Positions 36,824-47,263 of a stretch of 64,000 bases of DNA are shown here, one piece after another. The DNA lies in assembly GCA_037157565.1 (NCBI GenBank), contig JAZHRO010000062.1:7998001-8062000 (forward strand). The letters are read 5' to 3'. The translations under genes and the position numbers were made by a program. This stretch comes from Thalassia testudinum (Eukaryota > Streptophyta > Magnoliopsida > Alismatales > Hydrocharitaceae). Under the pieces are notes generated by a model that worked only from the letters and a program-made list of their open reading frames with translations, was not told the origin of the DNA and did no database searches. Numbering within the stretch: the first letter of the stretch is position 1; each line of letters opens with the position of its first letter.

Positions 36824-38482
36824 AAATGTTCGCAAGCAAAATCGAGGTTTAAAAACTGCGTTATAGTATAGTCGAAATCGCTTTAAAAATAAATAATATT
36901 TAATACTCGAATTTTAAGTACAAGGTCGAACATAGGGAGCAATATGGAATTCAAAGCTCAAGATCATAATTTGAATCAAAAATATAAGAGATTTCAATGT
37001 GCAAAAAGAATGGGGTAAAATGGTGATTTGGATCACCAATTACTCCTCACAAATAGCAACTAAATCAATAGTATCAACAAAGCCTCAGATATATGTAATC
37101 AGATGTATCAGATAGCTTAAACAGCCTGGTCCTAAAGGGCTGCTTAGAGACTCAAGGGTCTCACTTCTTTCTTTCTATGCTCTGCTTCTCCTGCCTTGTC
37201 TTCTCTTCTTCCTTTTGTTCTTCTACTTCTGTTCTTCTACTCTTCTCCTTCTTCTTTTTCTCTTTCTGTGTGGCCCCCCTTCCATCCCCTTTCCTTCTTC
37301 TGGCTCAGGTCTTCTCCTCTTCTTCTTGCCTTCCTGCCTTTCTTCTCAATTCTCCTTCTTCACACAGAGGGGGAATGTTCTTCAAACAGCTAAGTGTCAG
37401 CCGTTACTCTCAATAGCAAAACCTCCCATGCCTCTGCACACGATCCTCTCTTCCTCTCCTTAGGTCACGCTCTCTCAGAGCTTTCAACAGTACTGAGTTA
37501 TCGGGTTTCGGACCTAGAGCGCACCCGAGTCCAGGGTTGCGAGTGTGATTGCAGCCAAGGAATGGAGTCGGGTTAAGCAGGTCAGGTCTACGCTAGGCCC
37601 GCGGGGGATGGGTCACGGGTGAGGCGCAGGTGAGCAGGTAAGCAGGGGGCCTCACCCCCCAAGTGTCTAAGGTGATAAGCCCCAAGCACAAATTCAATTT
37701 ATGCTACCTTGGTGCTTCCAAATCCCACGATGTGGGACTACCTTCAGGCCTTTCCTCGTGTGCATGTAGTTAGTGATGGCTCCTTCAATTGTAGTAACTA
37801 TTGGGGTTCATGCCCCAAATCAAGGACTTGGGAGGATACTTGAGGTTATTCCGCACAGCCTGGGACCAAGAACTGGAGCTATCGTGGTCTCGAACATGAA
37901 GAACAAGGCGACAACGACGGTGGTGACTTCGGAGGATGGAGAACCCTGAAAATCAAGAAAAAGGGCCTCGCAATCGTGTCAGATAGCTCAGCAGGTTCGC
38001 CGTGGAGTGGCGAGTGTGGTGGTGGGTGCAGCGTGTGGTGAGAGTGAGGGTGGAGGCATGATGGTGCGGAAACGGTCGTGTGAAGGTGGGGTGTTCGTGG
38101 CACTGAGGAGAGGCCAATAGCCTCAATAACCAGAGGGCTTTTGCTCTATGGGACACGGTGAAGCTTTTGGGAGTTCTGGAGAGGTGTGTGGATGAGTGTA
38201 CTATGCGGAGGACCTCACCGGAGATGCTGTCAGAGATGGGGAAGGTGGAGGTGAGCGGCAGCGATTGGCGGTTGTGTGTGTGTGTGAGGGTAGGAAAATG
38301 AAATAGAAAGAGAAAGGGAGCTAAAGAAGGGCTTAGCGAGAGAATAGGGAGGAAGATGGCTCCAATGTAGGTCGACCAAAGCTGGAGAAGGAGGATGGTG
38401 TGGCGAGGCGACGACGTCAACTGAGGTAGAGGCACGACCTCTCGTTGGCAGGAGAAGTTCACATGGATGAGGGGGAGCTAGT

Positions 38483-40127
38483 TGACCGGTCGATCTTTCG
38501 CTTTTAAGTCGTTTGTAGTTTAATGTGGTGGAAAAATCGACTAATCAATTTTTAATAAGAAATAACCACTCGCAGAGGAGCGGGTCGTATCCACAGGGAG
38601 GCAATAACGTATTAAAATTCGCGCCACTTAAAAATGTTTGTTCGGAGTTAATTTGGACAAGAACCAAGCCAAGATTGCCTTTAGATTAAGGTTTAAGCAA
38701 GAAACAATGCTGAAATGGCAATTATGAGAAACTACAGGATATTTTCCGCAATGCAGAGTGAATAGAATATGATTAAAATGTGGCAATGGCAGAAAATGTA
38801 AATTTTAATTAACGTTTTACTGTAGCAAAACAGGGGAATTTTTCCTCGTTGTCTTGCGCGACGAGGAGCCGATGGCTGGGCGCGGGAAGCTCGGAGGAGG
38901 TCCCTTGGATCAAGGGCTTCGAATCGGTGGTGGCGGCGAGTCGCGCGGCGGTCGGAGGTGGTCGGACGAGCTCCGGCGGAGGTGCTGCAGCCGGCAGCTT
39001 GCGTGGGCGCGCGGCGGGTCTGCGGAGGGCGCGCGGTTGTGCGCGGGCGGTGGTCTGCAGGAGGGCGCTTGCGCGGTGGTAGCTGCGGTTGGCGTGTGCG
39101 GTGGAAGCTGGCGTGGGCAGAGGGTCTGCAGAGGTCGGTTGCTGGCGGTTCTGCAGGCGCAGTGGTGAACGGCGTGGACTGCAGGCGATTGTGCGTGGGT
39201 GCGCGGAGGGTCTGCAGGAGGGTGCACGGTTGTGCGTGGGCGGTGGAGGGCGCAGGCGTGGGTGCGCTGAAGGTTCTGCAGGCTGTTGAGCGGAGGCGTG
39301 GCTGTTGGAGACTTGAGGTGCGTTTGAGCTGAAGGTTGACGGGCGTGGGTGCGCTGAAGGTTCTGCAAGTGCGGGAAGGGGTCTGCAGGCGACTTCAGGC
39401 GTGTGCGGTGAAGTGAGCGGGTAACTTCAGACGTCTGGGAAATTTCCCAGACGTCTTAAGTTACTGATAGGGTGGCTGATCAGTAGGTTGGTGACGGTGG
39501 TCGGCGATGACGGTGAGGGAGTTGCACGCTAAGGTTCTCACGGTAATGCGGGCGAGCTCCGGATGGCGGTGTGGCCTGTCACACCACACGCCCACGGTGG
39601 TGGAGACTCGCCGCCACGGTAGAGGCCGGTAGTGTGGAGTGGAAGAGAGAGGTTCTCTCTGCACAGTGGTGGGTCGGTGGCGGAGGCCTCCTGAGCTCGG
39701 CTGCCTCAGTGCTCCTTTTGTAGTGGCCTGAACAAATTTGAAATCAGCGGCCGACCAGATCCACCGTATCCGCTCTCCCTTGAATGGCTTCATCACTGCA
39801 GCAGCTGGGCGTTGGAGCGGCAGACAGCCGTTCTGAAAGAAGAAGAATAAAGAAAATATTGTTAAAATATTAGGGTTATTTATATACAGACCCTCAACTT
39901 CTATGTTAATAAAAACAATGTACCTAATTGATTATCTAATTAGATGAATGCTATTCTAAGCTAATTCTAAATGCACTTAAGATATGAATGCAATGTATGG
40001 ATTATGTAATTAGATTAAAACTATCAATTAATCTATTTACATCCTAATTTATACTAAATAAATGTTAGAATTAACCTAATGTGTAGGCACTTAAATACTT
40101 AAATAGCCCACAACTATGGGCTAATCA
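38483..40127 (-). repeat. E-type 3' LTR
   Basis: TGACCGGTCGATC...GGGCTAATCA on the + strand. Contains the U5 block (38582-38605), a CpG- and CTGCAG-rich block (38850-39420), a 44-bp near-perfect palindrome (39421-39464), a TATA box read on the minus strand (39876-39887) and a terminal stem TAGCCCA/TGGGCTA (40104-40123). ORFs in the GC block are not genes. Confidence 0.94.
39876..39887 (-). promoter_or_regulatory. TATA box, element E 3' LTR
   Basis: Transcript sense GTATATAAATAA, about 240 bp into the LTR. The same box lies at 45873-45884 in the 5' LTR, where it would drive the genomic RNA. Confidence 0.7.
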
Positions 40128-40166
40128 AATACCCCCATGCCTAGTTTTTGCTAGTCCCTAGCAAAA
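40128..40166 (-). promoter_or_regulatory. Polypurine tract and adjacent stem-loop, element E
   Basis: In transcript sense GGCATGGGGGTATT abuts the LTR. Stem TTTTGCTA (40146-40153) and TAGCAAAA (40159-40166) with loop GTCCC is a perfect 8-bp hairpin. Confidence 0.88.
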
Positions 40167-41216
40167 TTAAGCGAAACCTAGCACTCTAAGTAGACTAGTC
40201 AACTCACTTAGTCTTCCTTCAGAAGCATATTAAGTTCAGGTTCTAAACCCAAGGTTCCTAAGTAGTTGCTAAGTTACAGACTAGGTTGGCTAAAGACGAG
40301 TTGCAAGCACAAGTTTCCTTGATTTCTGACTCTACCCTAAAGTTTATTGATCCCTGAGATTAAAGCATCCGTGCTTTTGCATTGGTCCGAGTTATTTGAG
40401 TTAAAGGATTTTTTTTTTTTTTTTTTTTTTTATTCTTCTAAGTCTAACCTCAGATCAGCTATCAACACGGTCTGTGTCGGATTCATTGTCCCCATTACCA
40501 TACCTCGAAGGGTGCCTGGCTTTCGATGCTTCGAGATAGCACCGCCCATAACGACCCCAAGAACTCCTGGCAATCGACACTTCGAGATAGTATCGCCCAT
40601 GGATTTCTTAAGCGAATTCAGGCCTATGGCAATCGGCACTTCGAGATAGGGCCGCCCATGGTACCTGAACCGCGCAATGCGCTTACATGCCCCAAGTAGG
40701 ATGGATATCCTAAGAGACAAGCGCCGAGGAGGTAATATGTTACCATCGCATCCTCAAGGTGAGTATATACTCCACCTCTCCTGCGGCGGGAACTCTTCCA
40801 ATCAAAATGTGTTTTCAAGCCTCTCTTAAGCCAAAACTAAGAGAACCAAATCTCTTTTCAGAAATTAAGTTAATTACCAGACCAAGTGTGAAAAATTTGG
40901 ATGCTTGGGTTACAAGGACCCGTAAACCAAAAGGTAGAATAAGACTCCAGGTACTACCCCACCTTTTAACTCAAACCCTAGCTTCCCTTCCTCAACCTCT
41001 TGAAGAATGGTCCGCAACTTAACTCCTACTTAAGTTTTTAAGTCCACAAAGGACCCTAAAGGTCTAAAGCTAGTAGCTTATTTAGCTTCTAAAGTTTGAC
41101 CCTAGAATTAATTTAGTCTACGCTAGAGTTCTGATTTGCTTAAGAATGCAGGACTTAGCCAGTTAAGCTCAAAACTTTTTTTTTTTTTTTTATATGTACA
41201 AATGTATGCAATTATG
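40167..41216 (-). other. 3' non-coding region of element E, with three 34-bp repeats
   Basis: No ORF. Three imperfect 34-bp units (40518-40551, 40569-40602, 40628-40661) share the core CTTCGAGATA..GCCCAT. The same three-unit array, with similar spacing, lies in the 3' region of G-right (47678-47820). T23 at 40409-40431 and another T run at about 41178-41195 are present. Confidence 0.8.
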
Positions 41217-43210
41217 CTATGTATATCCCCAAGTACACCCCCCCATGCCTAAAATATGCAATGTCCTCATTGCATAGAAGGATATTACCTGGGTCAAAGC
41301 TGGGCTGAATAGCCGAAGAACCTGCAAATAAGGTTCAAGAATTGCAGAAATAGGCCCTAAAAATGAGCAAAGCAAAGTTGGCCTAGAAAATAGGTAACCT
41401 AGGATGTTGGCGAGCTGATGATGAATCCCGATAGCAAATGCTCGCCCAACTAAAATGGGAATGAAATCTTCCCAGGTCACCAGAAGAGGTTCTAAAGGAT
41501 AAACAGTTAAAATAACCTCCAAAGGGGTAGGGGTAGGATGACAAGGATCCTCCAAAAAGAATGGGGAAGGAATGGTATAGAGATAAACCCCCAGGGTAAT
41601 GGACTGACTAAAGAAATCATCAATCCATACCCGATACTCCATTACAGAAAATATTGGTCTGTTAAGCCCCCTAGTCAGAACAAAAATGAGCAATTCTCTA
41701 AGGCAAGGATCGTCTAGGGTGTCCAAGTTACGAGGTTGTGGGATGGCCATAAGATCTAGGTTGGGTTTAATCAGCTTGGTGTCCATCCCAAACACTCTTT
41801 CTAAATCCTCAATTTCATCCCTAGCATTCCTTGCACCATCACGTGGATCTTCCTGCTCTTCATCAGGAGTCACAATTTCGCTTTCAAATATAAGCGAATC
41901 AGAGGGTGACTTCGAAGTGAATGAAGGCAGGTTGGAAGCAACAGATCTAGGGATTATCCTATCAATGTCATCCCCAGGTTTTTGTTCTTTACTCAAATCT
42001 TCCCCGAAGTCTATATGTGAATCCACATAAATCTTAGAAATTGCTTCCAAATTTTCCATCATTTTATCATGAGGAGAAATATCATCAATGGGTGTGCCAA
42101 GGAAACCTAATTTGGTCAAATTTGTGACATCCTCAGGGGCTAACTCTTCAAATAATACATAATCACCCTTAGTGTCACTCCAAATCTTGAATGTAGGTTC
42201 CTCATATAATTCATCTTCCTCCTCATCACACAATTCATCATGTACCCGAGGACTAGAATCATTTAATATCTCAGCAGATCCCCTAGGGTGCTCTATCTGA
42301 GGTAAATTATTTACATTGGTTACATCAGACTCCTCAGATAGGTCAATTTCTTTAGGGTTAGGTTCCCTAAGGGTGGGTTTGAGTTCCATATCGTGATCAG
42401 AAGGGAGGGTAGGATTAACAACTTGACTTTGACCCACTTCATCAAATGTCACGAAAATACTATCATCTGGGTCGAGGTCTTCCAATGGTACCATCATTCC
42501 CTTCTTTTGACTCCAATATAAATCAGGTGGATACTCAACCTTATCATCTTCCTCGGGTTGCCACCATTCTTCATCCAATGCATAGCTACTTTCATGTTTT
42601 TTTTCTCCCACCTAAAGTGTAGATCTCTCAAGGAAGTGTCATCTAATGGGGAGGTTTCAAAATCGATCCTCGAAAAGTAGCTATTCTCCCCAGAATTTCC
42701 CTTCAACTTAAAGTGTAGCTTTCCCATGGGAGATGCATCTATTGTAGAGGGGTGTACGTCATCGTCAATGGGGCAGATTGGGTGGCTAATTTCATCTCTT
42801 TCTTGTTGGCCTGCTCTCAAAGATTCTCCTAACAATTCACTCATTTCATTTTGCATTTTCTGTATTTCCATCTTCAAAGAGGAGAGGTCATTTCTATCAT
42901 AAGAGAAGTCAGGCTCAGGCTTATAGTACCCAGGAGTGTTTGTCCAACCATTATAAGTTTTCAGGGAGGGTGGGTTGGGTATTTCTTTGGTATGTGAGAT
43001 ATTGGGCAAAGCAAATCCCGCTCCTGAGTTCTGCTCACTAATTTGGGGCTTAACTAGGCCAATACTCCTATAATAGGAGTAAAACGGATCCCAATGATTG
43101 TCATTATGTCCATCAAGGAATGGACCATCTCGGCGTCTGGGATCGAAGGATGCAGAGTGGGGGTGAGGGTGTGGGCAAGATGTGAAAGGATGAAAATCAA
43201 TGTGGTCCAT
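41217..43210 (-). CDS. ORFX of element E (unknown acidic protein, frame break at A8)
   Basis: Two overlapping frames make one coding region. 42494-43210 starts MDHIDFHPF and holds an aromatic/His/Pro-rich N-terminus and a short heptad stretch (KMEIQKMQNEMSELLGESL). 41217-42611 continues in the -1 frame: acidic, with LYWSQKKGMMVPLEDLDPDD, later FKIWSDTKGDYVLFEELAPED (a second copy of the same motif), a Ser/Asp/Glu-rich middle, and a hydrophobic C-terminus including FAIGIHHQLANILGYLF. The frame changes at eight A residues (42597-42604 on the minus strand), where AAA AAA AAC reads in the zero frame. The element C homologue reads through this place without a shift. No stop otherwise interrupts about 660 codons, so the protein may be functional by -1 frameshift or may carry a one-base deletion. 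No known domain recognised; replaces gag-pol. Confidence 0.7.
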
Positions 43211-44459
43211 TCTAACTCACACTTCAATCAGAATTCCCCAAACAAGACACAATTCAAAAAGGACCTTTTAGGTCTTTCCCAATTTAGGCTTTTGATTTTA
43301 AGTCAGATTGCAGGTGACAATACAATTTGTTCAATCAATTTACGCACCTATTGTCGACCTACGGCTCGCCTAAAAAGACCTAGTTGGAGCTTAGGTGTTC
43401 TTCCCTAAATCTCAAATGGTCAAGTAAATCCAAAGACGGAAGATCGAGGGATGCAAGTAGGCCTAAGCCTTCCTTTGAAGCTGTGCTTTCGCGGTGCTCC
43501 TCAACTACCCCCAAAAATCCGTGACAGGGTATCCCCCTCTTTGGATTTACAAAACCTTTGATCTCAAGTTCCGAACACTTCAAAATCCAACGAAAGGAGG
43601 GCTCTTGTCCTAGTATTTCCAAACCTAAGGAGCGTCTAGAAACGTGCCGTGGTGCAAGTGAAATAAGTGTGCATACACCGTCAAAGATTTTGAACTTTGA
43701 ATCGCACGCCAAGTTTGAAAATCAAATCCTTGGTTTTTAAAATGTCCTTCCTTTAATTAGTCCTTTTTCTAAAGAAAATATGTGACCACTTGTTAGATTT
43801 ATTCAGTACAGATTAGGTGGTCTTCGCATTAAATCCCAAATGCAATGCGTGATCAAAAATAGGATGCAAAGTAAGAGAATGCGTACCTTGCCTCCAGCGA
43901 TCTTCGATGCAAAAATGCACGCAATGCAGAAAAGCAAATCTAGAGGCTGCTCATACAGACCTAAATGGTTCGTCCTAGGGCAGGCAGCTTCTAGCAGGCA
44001 GCTCATTTTTTTTCTTTTTCTATTTTTTTTAGAACTACTTATGCACAAGCAAATAAAAGAAATAATAAAAAAAATAAACCTAAATCTAAAGAAAAGGGAA
44101 CATGCTCCCAAAAATTACCCAACACGGGTCCAAAACAAAATCGGGGAACAAACCCCTCAAAATTTGCCCCAGAACAAGGGTTTCAAACTAACTGTAATGA
44201 AAAATTAAGTCTTCAGTCTTAATTCTATTCTAATTAAATTAGCGATTAAATACAATGGTGTCCGTCGCGTCCTCGTCCTTCTCCTCCTTTCAAAATTGCT
44301 TGTCCACTTCTCGTCTGGCGACGTCAAGGGTCGCCTCTCACAGTGGCTGATTCTTGCACAAAATTTCTCGCACAGAAAAGAAAATAATAGATGGTCAAAT
44401 CTCTGTGCAATTGACAAATAATCAAAATAAAATTAGGCGAAATTATTGCGTCTGTTGCC
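43211..44459 (-). other. Leader of element E
   Basis: No supported ORF. Weak similarity to the leaders of C and D, seen in TCAACTACCC...GGTATCCCCCTC (43500-43540) and GATGCAAGTAGG (43450-43461). Confidence 0.6.
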
Positions 44460-44477
44460 TCCCCGGCAACGGCGCCA
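44460..44477 (-). other. Primer binding site (tRNA-Asp, perfect), element E
   Basis: The + strand reads TCCCCGGCAACGGCGCCA, identical to the 3' end of plant tRNA-Asp as I know it, two bases from the 5' LTR. Confidence 0.93.
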
Positions 44478-44479
44478 TT

Positions 44480-46124
44480 TGACCGGTCGATCTTTCGCTT
44501 TTAAGTCGTTTGTAGTTTAATGTGGTGGAAAAATTGACTAATCAATTTTTAATAAGAAATAACCACAAGCAGAGGAGCGGGTCGTATCCACAGGGAGGCA
44601 ATAACGTATTAAAATTCGCGCCACTTAAAAATGTTTGTTCGGAGTCAATTTGGACAAGAACCAAGCCAAGATTGCCTTTAGATTAAGGTTTAAGCAAGAA
44701 ACAATGCTGAAATGGCAATTATGAGAAACTACAGGATATTTTCCGCAATGCAGAGTGAATAGAATATGATTAAAATGTGGCAATGGCAGAAAATGTAAAT
44801 TTTAATTAACATTTTACTGTAGCAAAACAGGGGAATTTTTCCCCGTTGTCTTGCGCGACGAGGAGCCGATGGCTGGGCACGGGAAGCTCGGAGGAGGTCC
44901 CTTGGATCAAGGGCTTCGAATCGGTGGTGGCAGCGAGTCGCGCGGCGGTCGGAGGTGGTCGGACGAGCTCCGGCGGAGGTGCTGCAGCCGGCAGCTTGCG
45001 TGGGCGCGCGGCGGGTCTGCGGAGGGCACGCGGTTGTGCGCGGGCGGTGGTCTGCAGGAGGGCGCTTGCGCGGTGGTAGCTGTGGTTGGCGTGTGCGGTG
45101 GAAGCTGGCGTGGGCAGAGGGTCTGCAGAGGTCGGTTGCTGGCGGTTCTGCAGGCGCAGTGGTGAACGGCGTGGACTGCAGGCGGTTGTGCGTGGGTGCG
45201 CGGAGGGTCTGCAGGAGGGCGCACGGTTGTGCGTGGGCGGTGGAGGGCGCAGGCGTGGGTGCGCTGAAGGTTCTGCAGGCTGTTGAGCGGAGGCGTGGCT
45301 GTTGGAGAGTTGAGGCGCGTTTGAGCTGAAGGTTGACGGACGTGGGTGCGCTGAAGGTTCTGCAAGTGCGGGAAGGGGTCTGCAGGCGACTTCAGGCGTG
45401 TGCGGTGAAGTGAGCGGGTAACTTCAGACGTCTGGGAAATTTCCCAGACGTCTTAAGTTACTGATAGGGTGGCTGATCAATAGGTTGGTGACGGTGGTCG
45501 GCGATGACGGCGAGGGAGTTGCACGCTAAGGTGCTCACGGTAATGCGGGCGAGCTCCGGATGGCGGTGTGGCCTGTCACACCACACGCCCACGGTGGTGG
45601 AGACTCGCCGCCACGGTAGAGGCCGGTAGTGTGGAGTGGAAGAGAGAGGTTCTCTCTGCACAGTGGTGGGTCGGTGGCGGAGGCCTCCTGAGCTCGGCTG
45701 CCTCAGTGCTCCTTTTGTAGTGGCCTGAACAAATTTGAAATCAGCGGCCGACCAGATCCACCGTATCCGCTCTCCCTTGAATGGCTTCATCACTACAGCA
45801 GCCGGGCGTTGGAGCGGCAGACAGCCGTTCTGAAAGAAGAAGAATAAAGAAAATATTGTTAAAATATTAGGGTTATTTATATACAGACCCTCAACTTCTA
45901 TGTTAATAAAAACAATGTACCTAATTGATTATCTAATTAGATGAATGCTATTCTAAGCTAATTATAAATGCACTTAAGATATGAATGCAATGTATGGATT
46001 ATGTAATTAGATTAAAACTATCAATTAATCTATTTACATCCTAATTTATACTAAATAAATGTTAGAATTAACCTAATGTGTAGGCACTTAAATACTTAAA
46101 TAGCCCACAACTATGGGCTAATCA
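44480..46124 (-). repeat. E-type 5' LTR
   Basis: Same length as the 3' LTR. Palindrome at 45418-45461, TATA box at 45873-45884, U5 block 44579-44602. Most of the ~20 differences from the 3' LTR are C/T or G/A changes, as expected from methylcytosine decay. Confidence 0.94.
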
Positions 46125-46268
46125 CTAGTCGACTGCCCAATTTGATGGTTGCACGGCCTGAGGAGGAGAGTGGAGAGGAGTCATCAGAGGTATGTCTAAA
46201 GGTGGCCGGAGATGGAGTAGAGGGTTTCTTAGGCCAAAACTTACTGAAATGCACGGTCGTGCCCTGGG

Positions 46269-46282
46269 GATCTTTTTATAGG
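46269..46282 (-). promoter_or_regulatory. TATA box of the shared A-type LTR
   Basis: Transcript sense CCTATAAAAAGATC. The same box lies at 56893-56906 in the G-right 5' LTR. It sits just downstream of the palindromic AAGCTTGG repeats, about 945 bp into the LTR, so U3 is about 0.95 kb. Confidence 0.75.
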
Positions 46283-47225
46283 CCATAGGGAGCCCTTCCA
46301 AGCTTGGAAAGAAGCTTTCAAGCTTGGAAGGTAGTTGCGACATAGGATACCTGAACCTTTGAAAGGTTCGCATGCCCTTGAGGGAAGAACTTAGAGCCCA
46401 AGGAATGACTCAAATGGAAGGAAACTTCCCAAGGAATCCCCATATCAATTTTGAGAGGGATTGATTGAGAATCGAGCGAGAAATCCTTGCTCGAAACTCG
46501 ACGGTGAATGTTTCACCTCCCAAAAATGGTGCAGGGACCTGCTTGTGAAGAAGATAAAGAAGTTGGGGGGGTATTCGTAAAAAAATTCAAAAGTTAAGGG
46601 TCTAAATGAGAAAAAAAGAGTCTAACTGGACCAAAATGCTAACTTGGTCAAGATGATCTCATATTGGGCTCAAATTTTGGTAAAAACCTAATTTGGACCC
46701 AATGAATCCAATGGTAAAGTTAGATTTAGGTTTGGACCAAGTTTGACTGGGTAATTTATTAAAAAATCTAAATTATGGTAAATGTCTATCTGAGACTATT
46801 TTGGGTCAAAACGTATTCTAATGGTCAAATTGAAGGTTCAAAACCCTAAAGAATATTTTTCTATAAATTTTAGAGGATTTAGGTGAATTATATCCTGACC
46901 AGAACCTCAGTTAATTACGCGGGTCTGCTTTTAGGGTTTCAAAAGTCATTTAATTCTCAAAACACGTGCAAACACTTTTGTATTTATTCTAACCCATTTG
47001 TTAGACTTTTAGGACCATTTGACCCTTAATTATCCCCTGGGAAAATTCGTGATTGTATCGCATTCATGATATGATGGTAAAACTACAGTTTTAACATTGT
47101 TTTCTTATCTTTCCCTCAGAATGGTTATGTAGTGACTATGGCTCTCTAGCAATTATGTAGGAGCATTTACCGACTTAATTGGATCAAAAATGAGCTAGTT
47201 ATGGCTCATGATTGTGTTCCCATCA

Positions 47226-47263
47226 TACCCCCATGCCTAGCTTTTGCTAATCCCTTAGCAAAA
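47226..47263 (-). promoter_or_regulatory. Polypurine tract and adjacent stem-loop, G-right
   Basis: In transcript sense GGCATGGGGGTA abuts the shared LTR. The stem TTTTGCTAA (47242-47250) and TTAGCAAAA (47255-47263) is a perfect 9-bp hairpin with loop TCCC. Confidence 0.88.

Larger units (their letters stand above)
38483..46124 (-). mobile_element. Element E: young complete non-autonomous LTR retrotransposon
   Basis: Two LTRs of exactly 1,645 bp (38483-40127 and 44480-46124) differ by only about 20 substitutions by eye and no indel. The target duplication CTAGT lies at 38478-38482 and 46125-46129. The primer binding site matches tRNA-Asp perfectly over 18 bases. The 4.35-kb interior encodes ORFX and no gag or pol. 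Its LTR 3' end resembles that of D, while its 3' non-coding region resembles that of G, so it is a mosaic. It is the youngest dated insertion in the window. Confidence 0.93.
36827..47225 (-). mobile_element. A-type LTR shared by G-left and G-right, split by element E
   Basis: Begins TGTTCGCAAGC and ends GTGTTCCCATCA on the + strand. Without E and its duplication it is 2,752 bp. The left flank is a primer binding site and leader (so it is the 5' LTR of G-left); the right flank is a polypurine tract (so it is the 3' LTR of G-right). Features read on the minus strand: TATA box 46269-46282, perfect 14-bp palindrome TTCCAAGCTTGGAA 46296-46309, GATGTGGGAC 37729-37738, polypyrimidine tract 37180-37370 and U5 block 36924-36943. 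Confidence 0.88.

Noticed and set aside
40518..40661. CRISPR-like array of three spaced repeats
   Set aside because: Three imperfect 34-bp units with unequal spacing, in the 3' region of a plant LTR element; the spacers are not unique inserts and the setting is eukaryotic.
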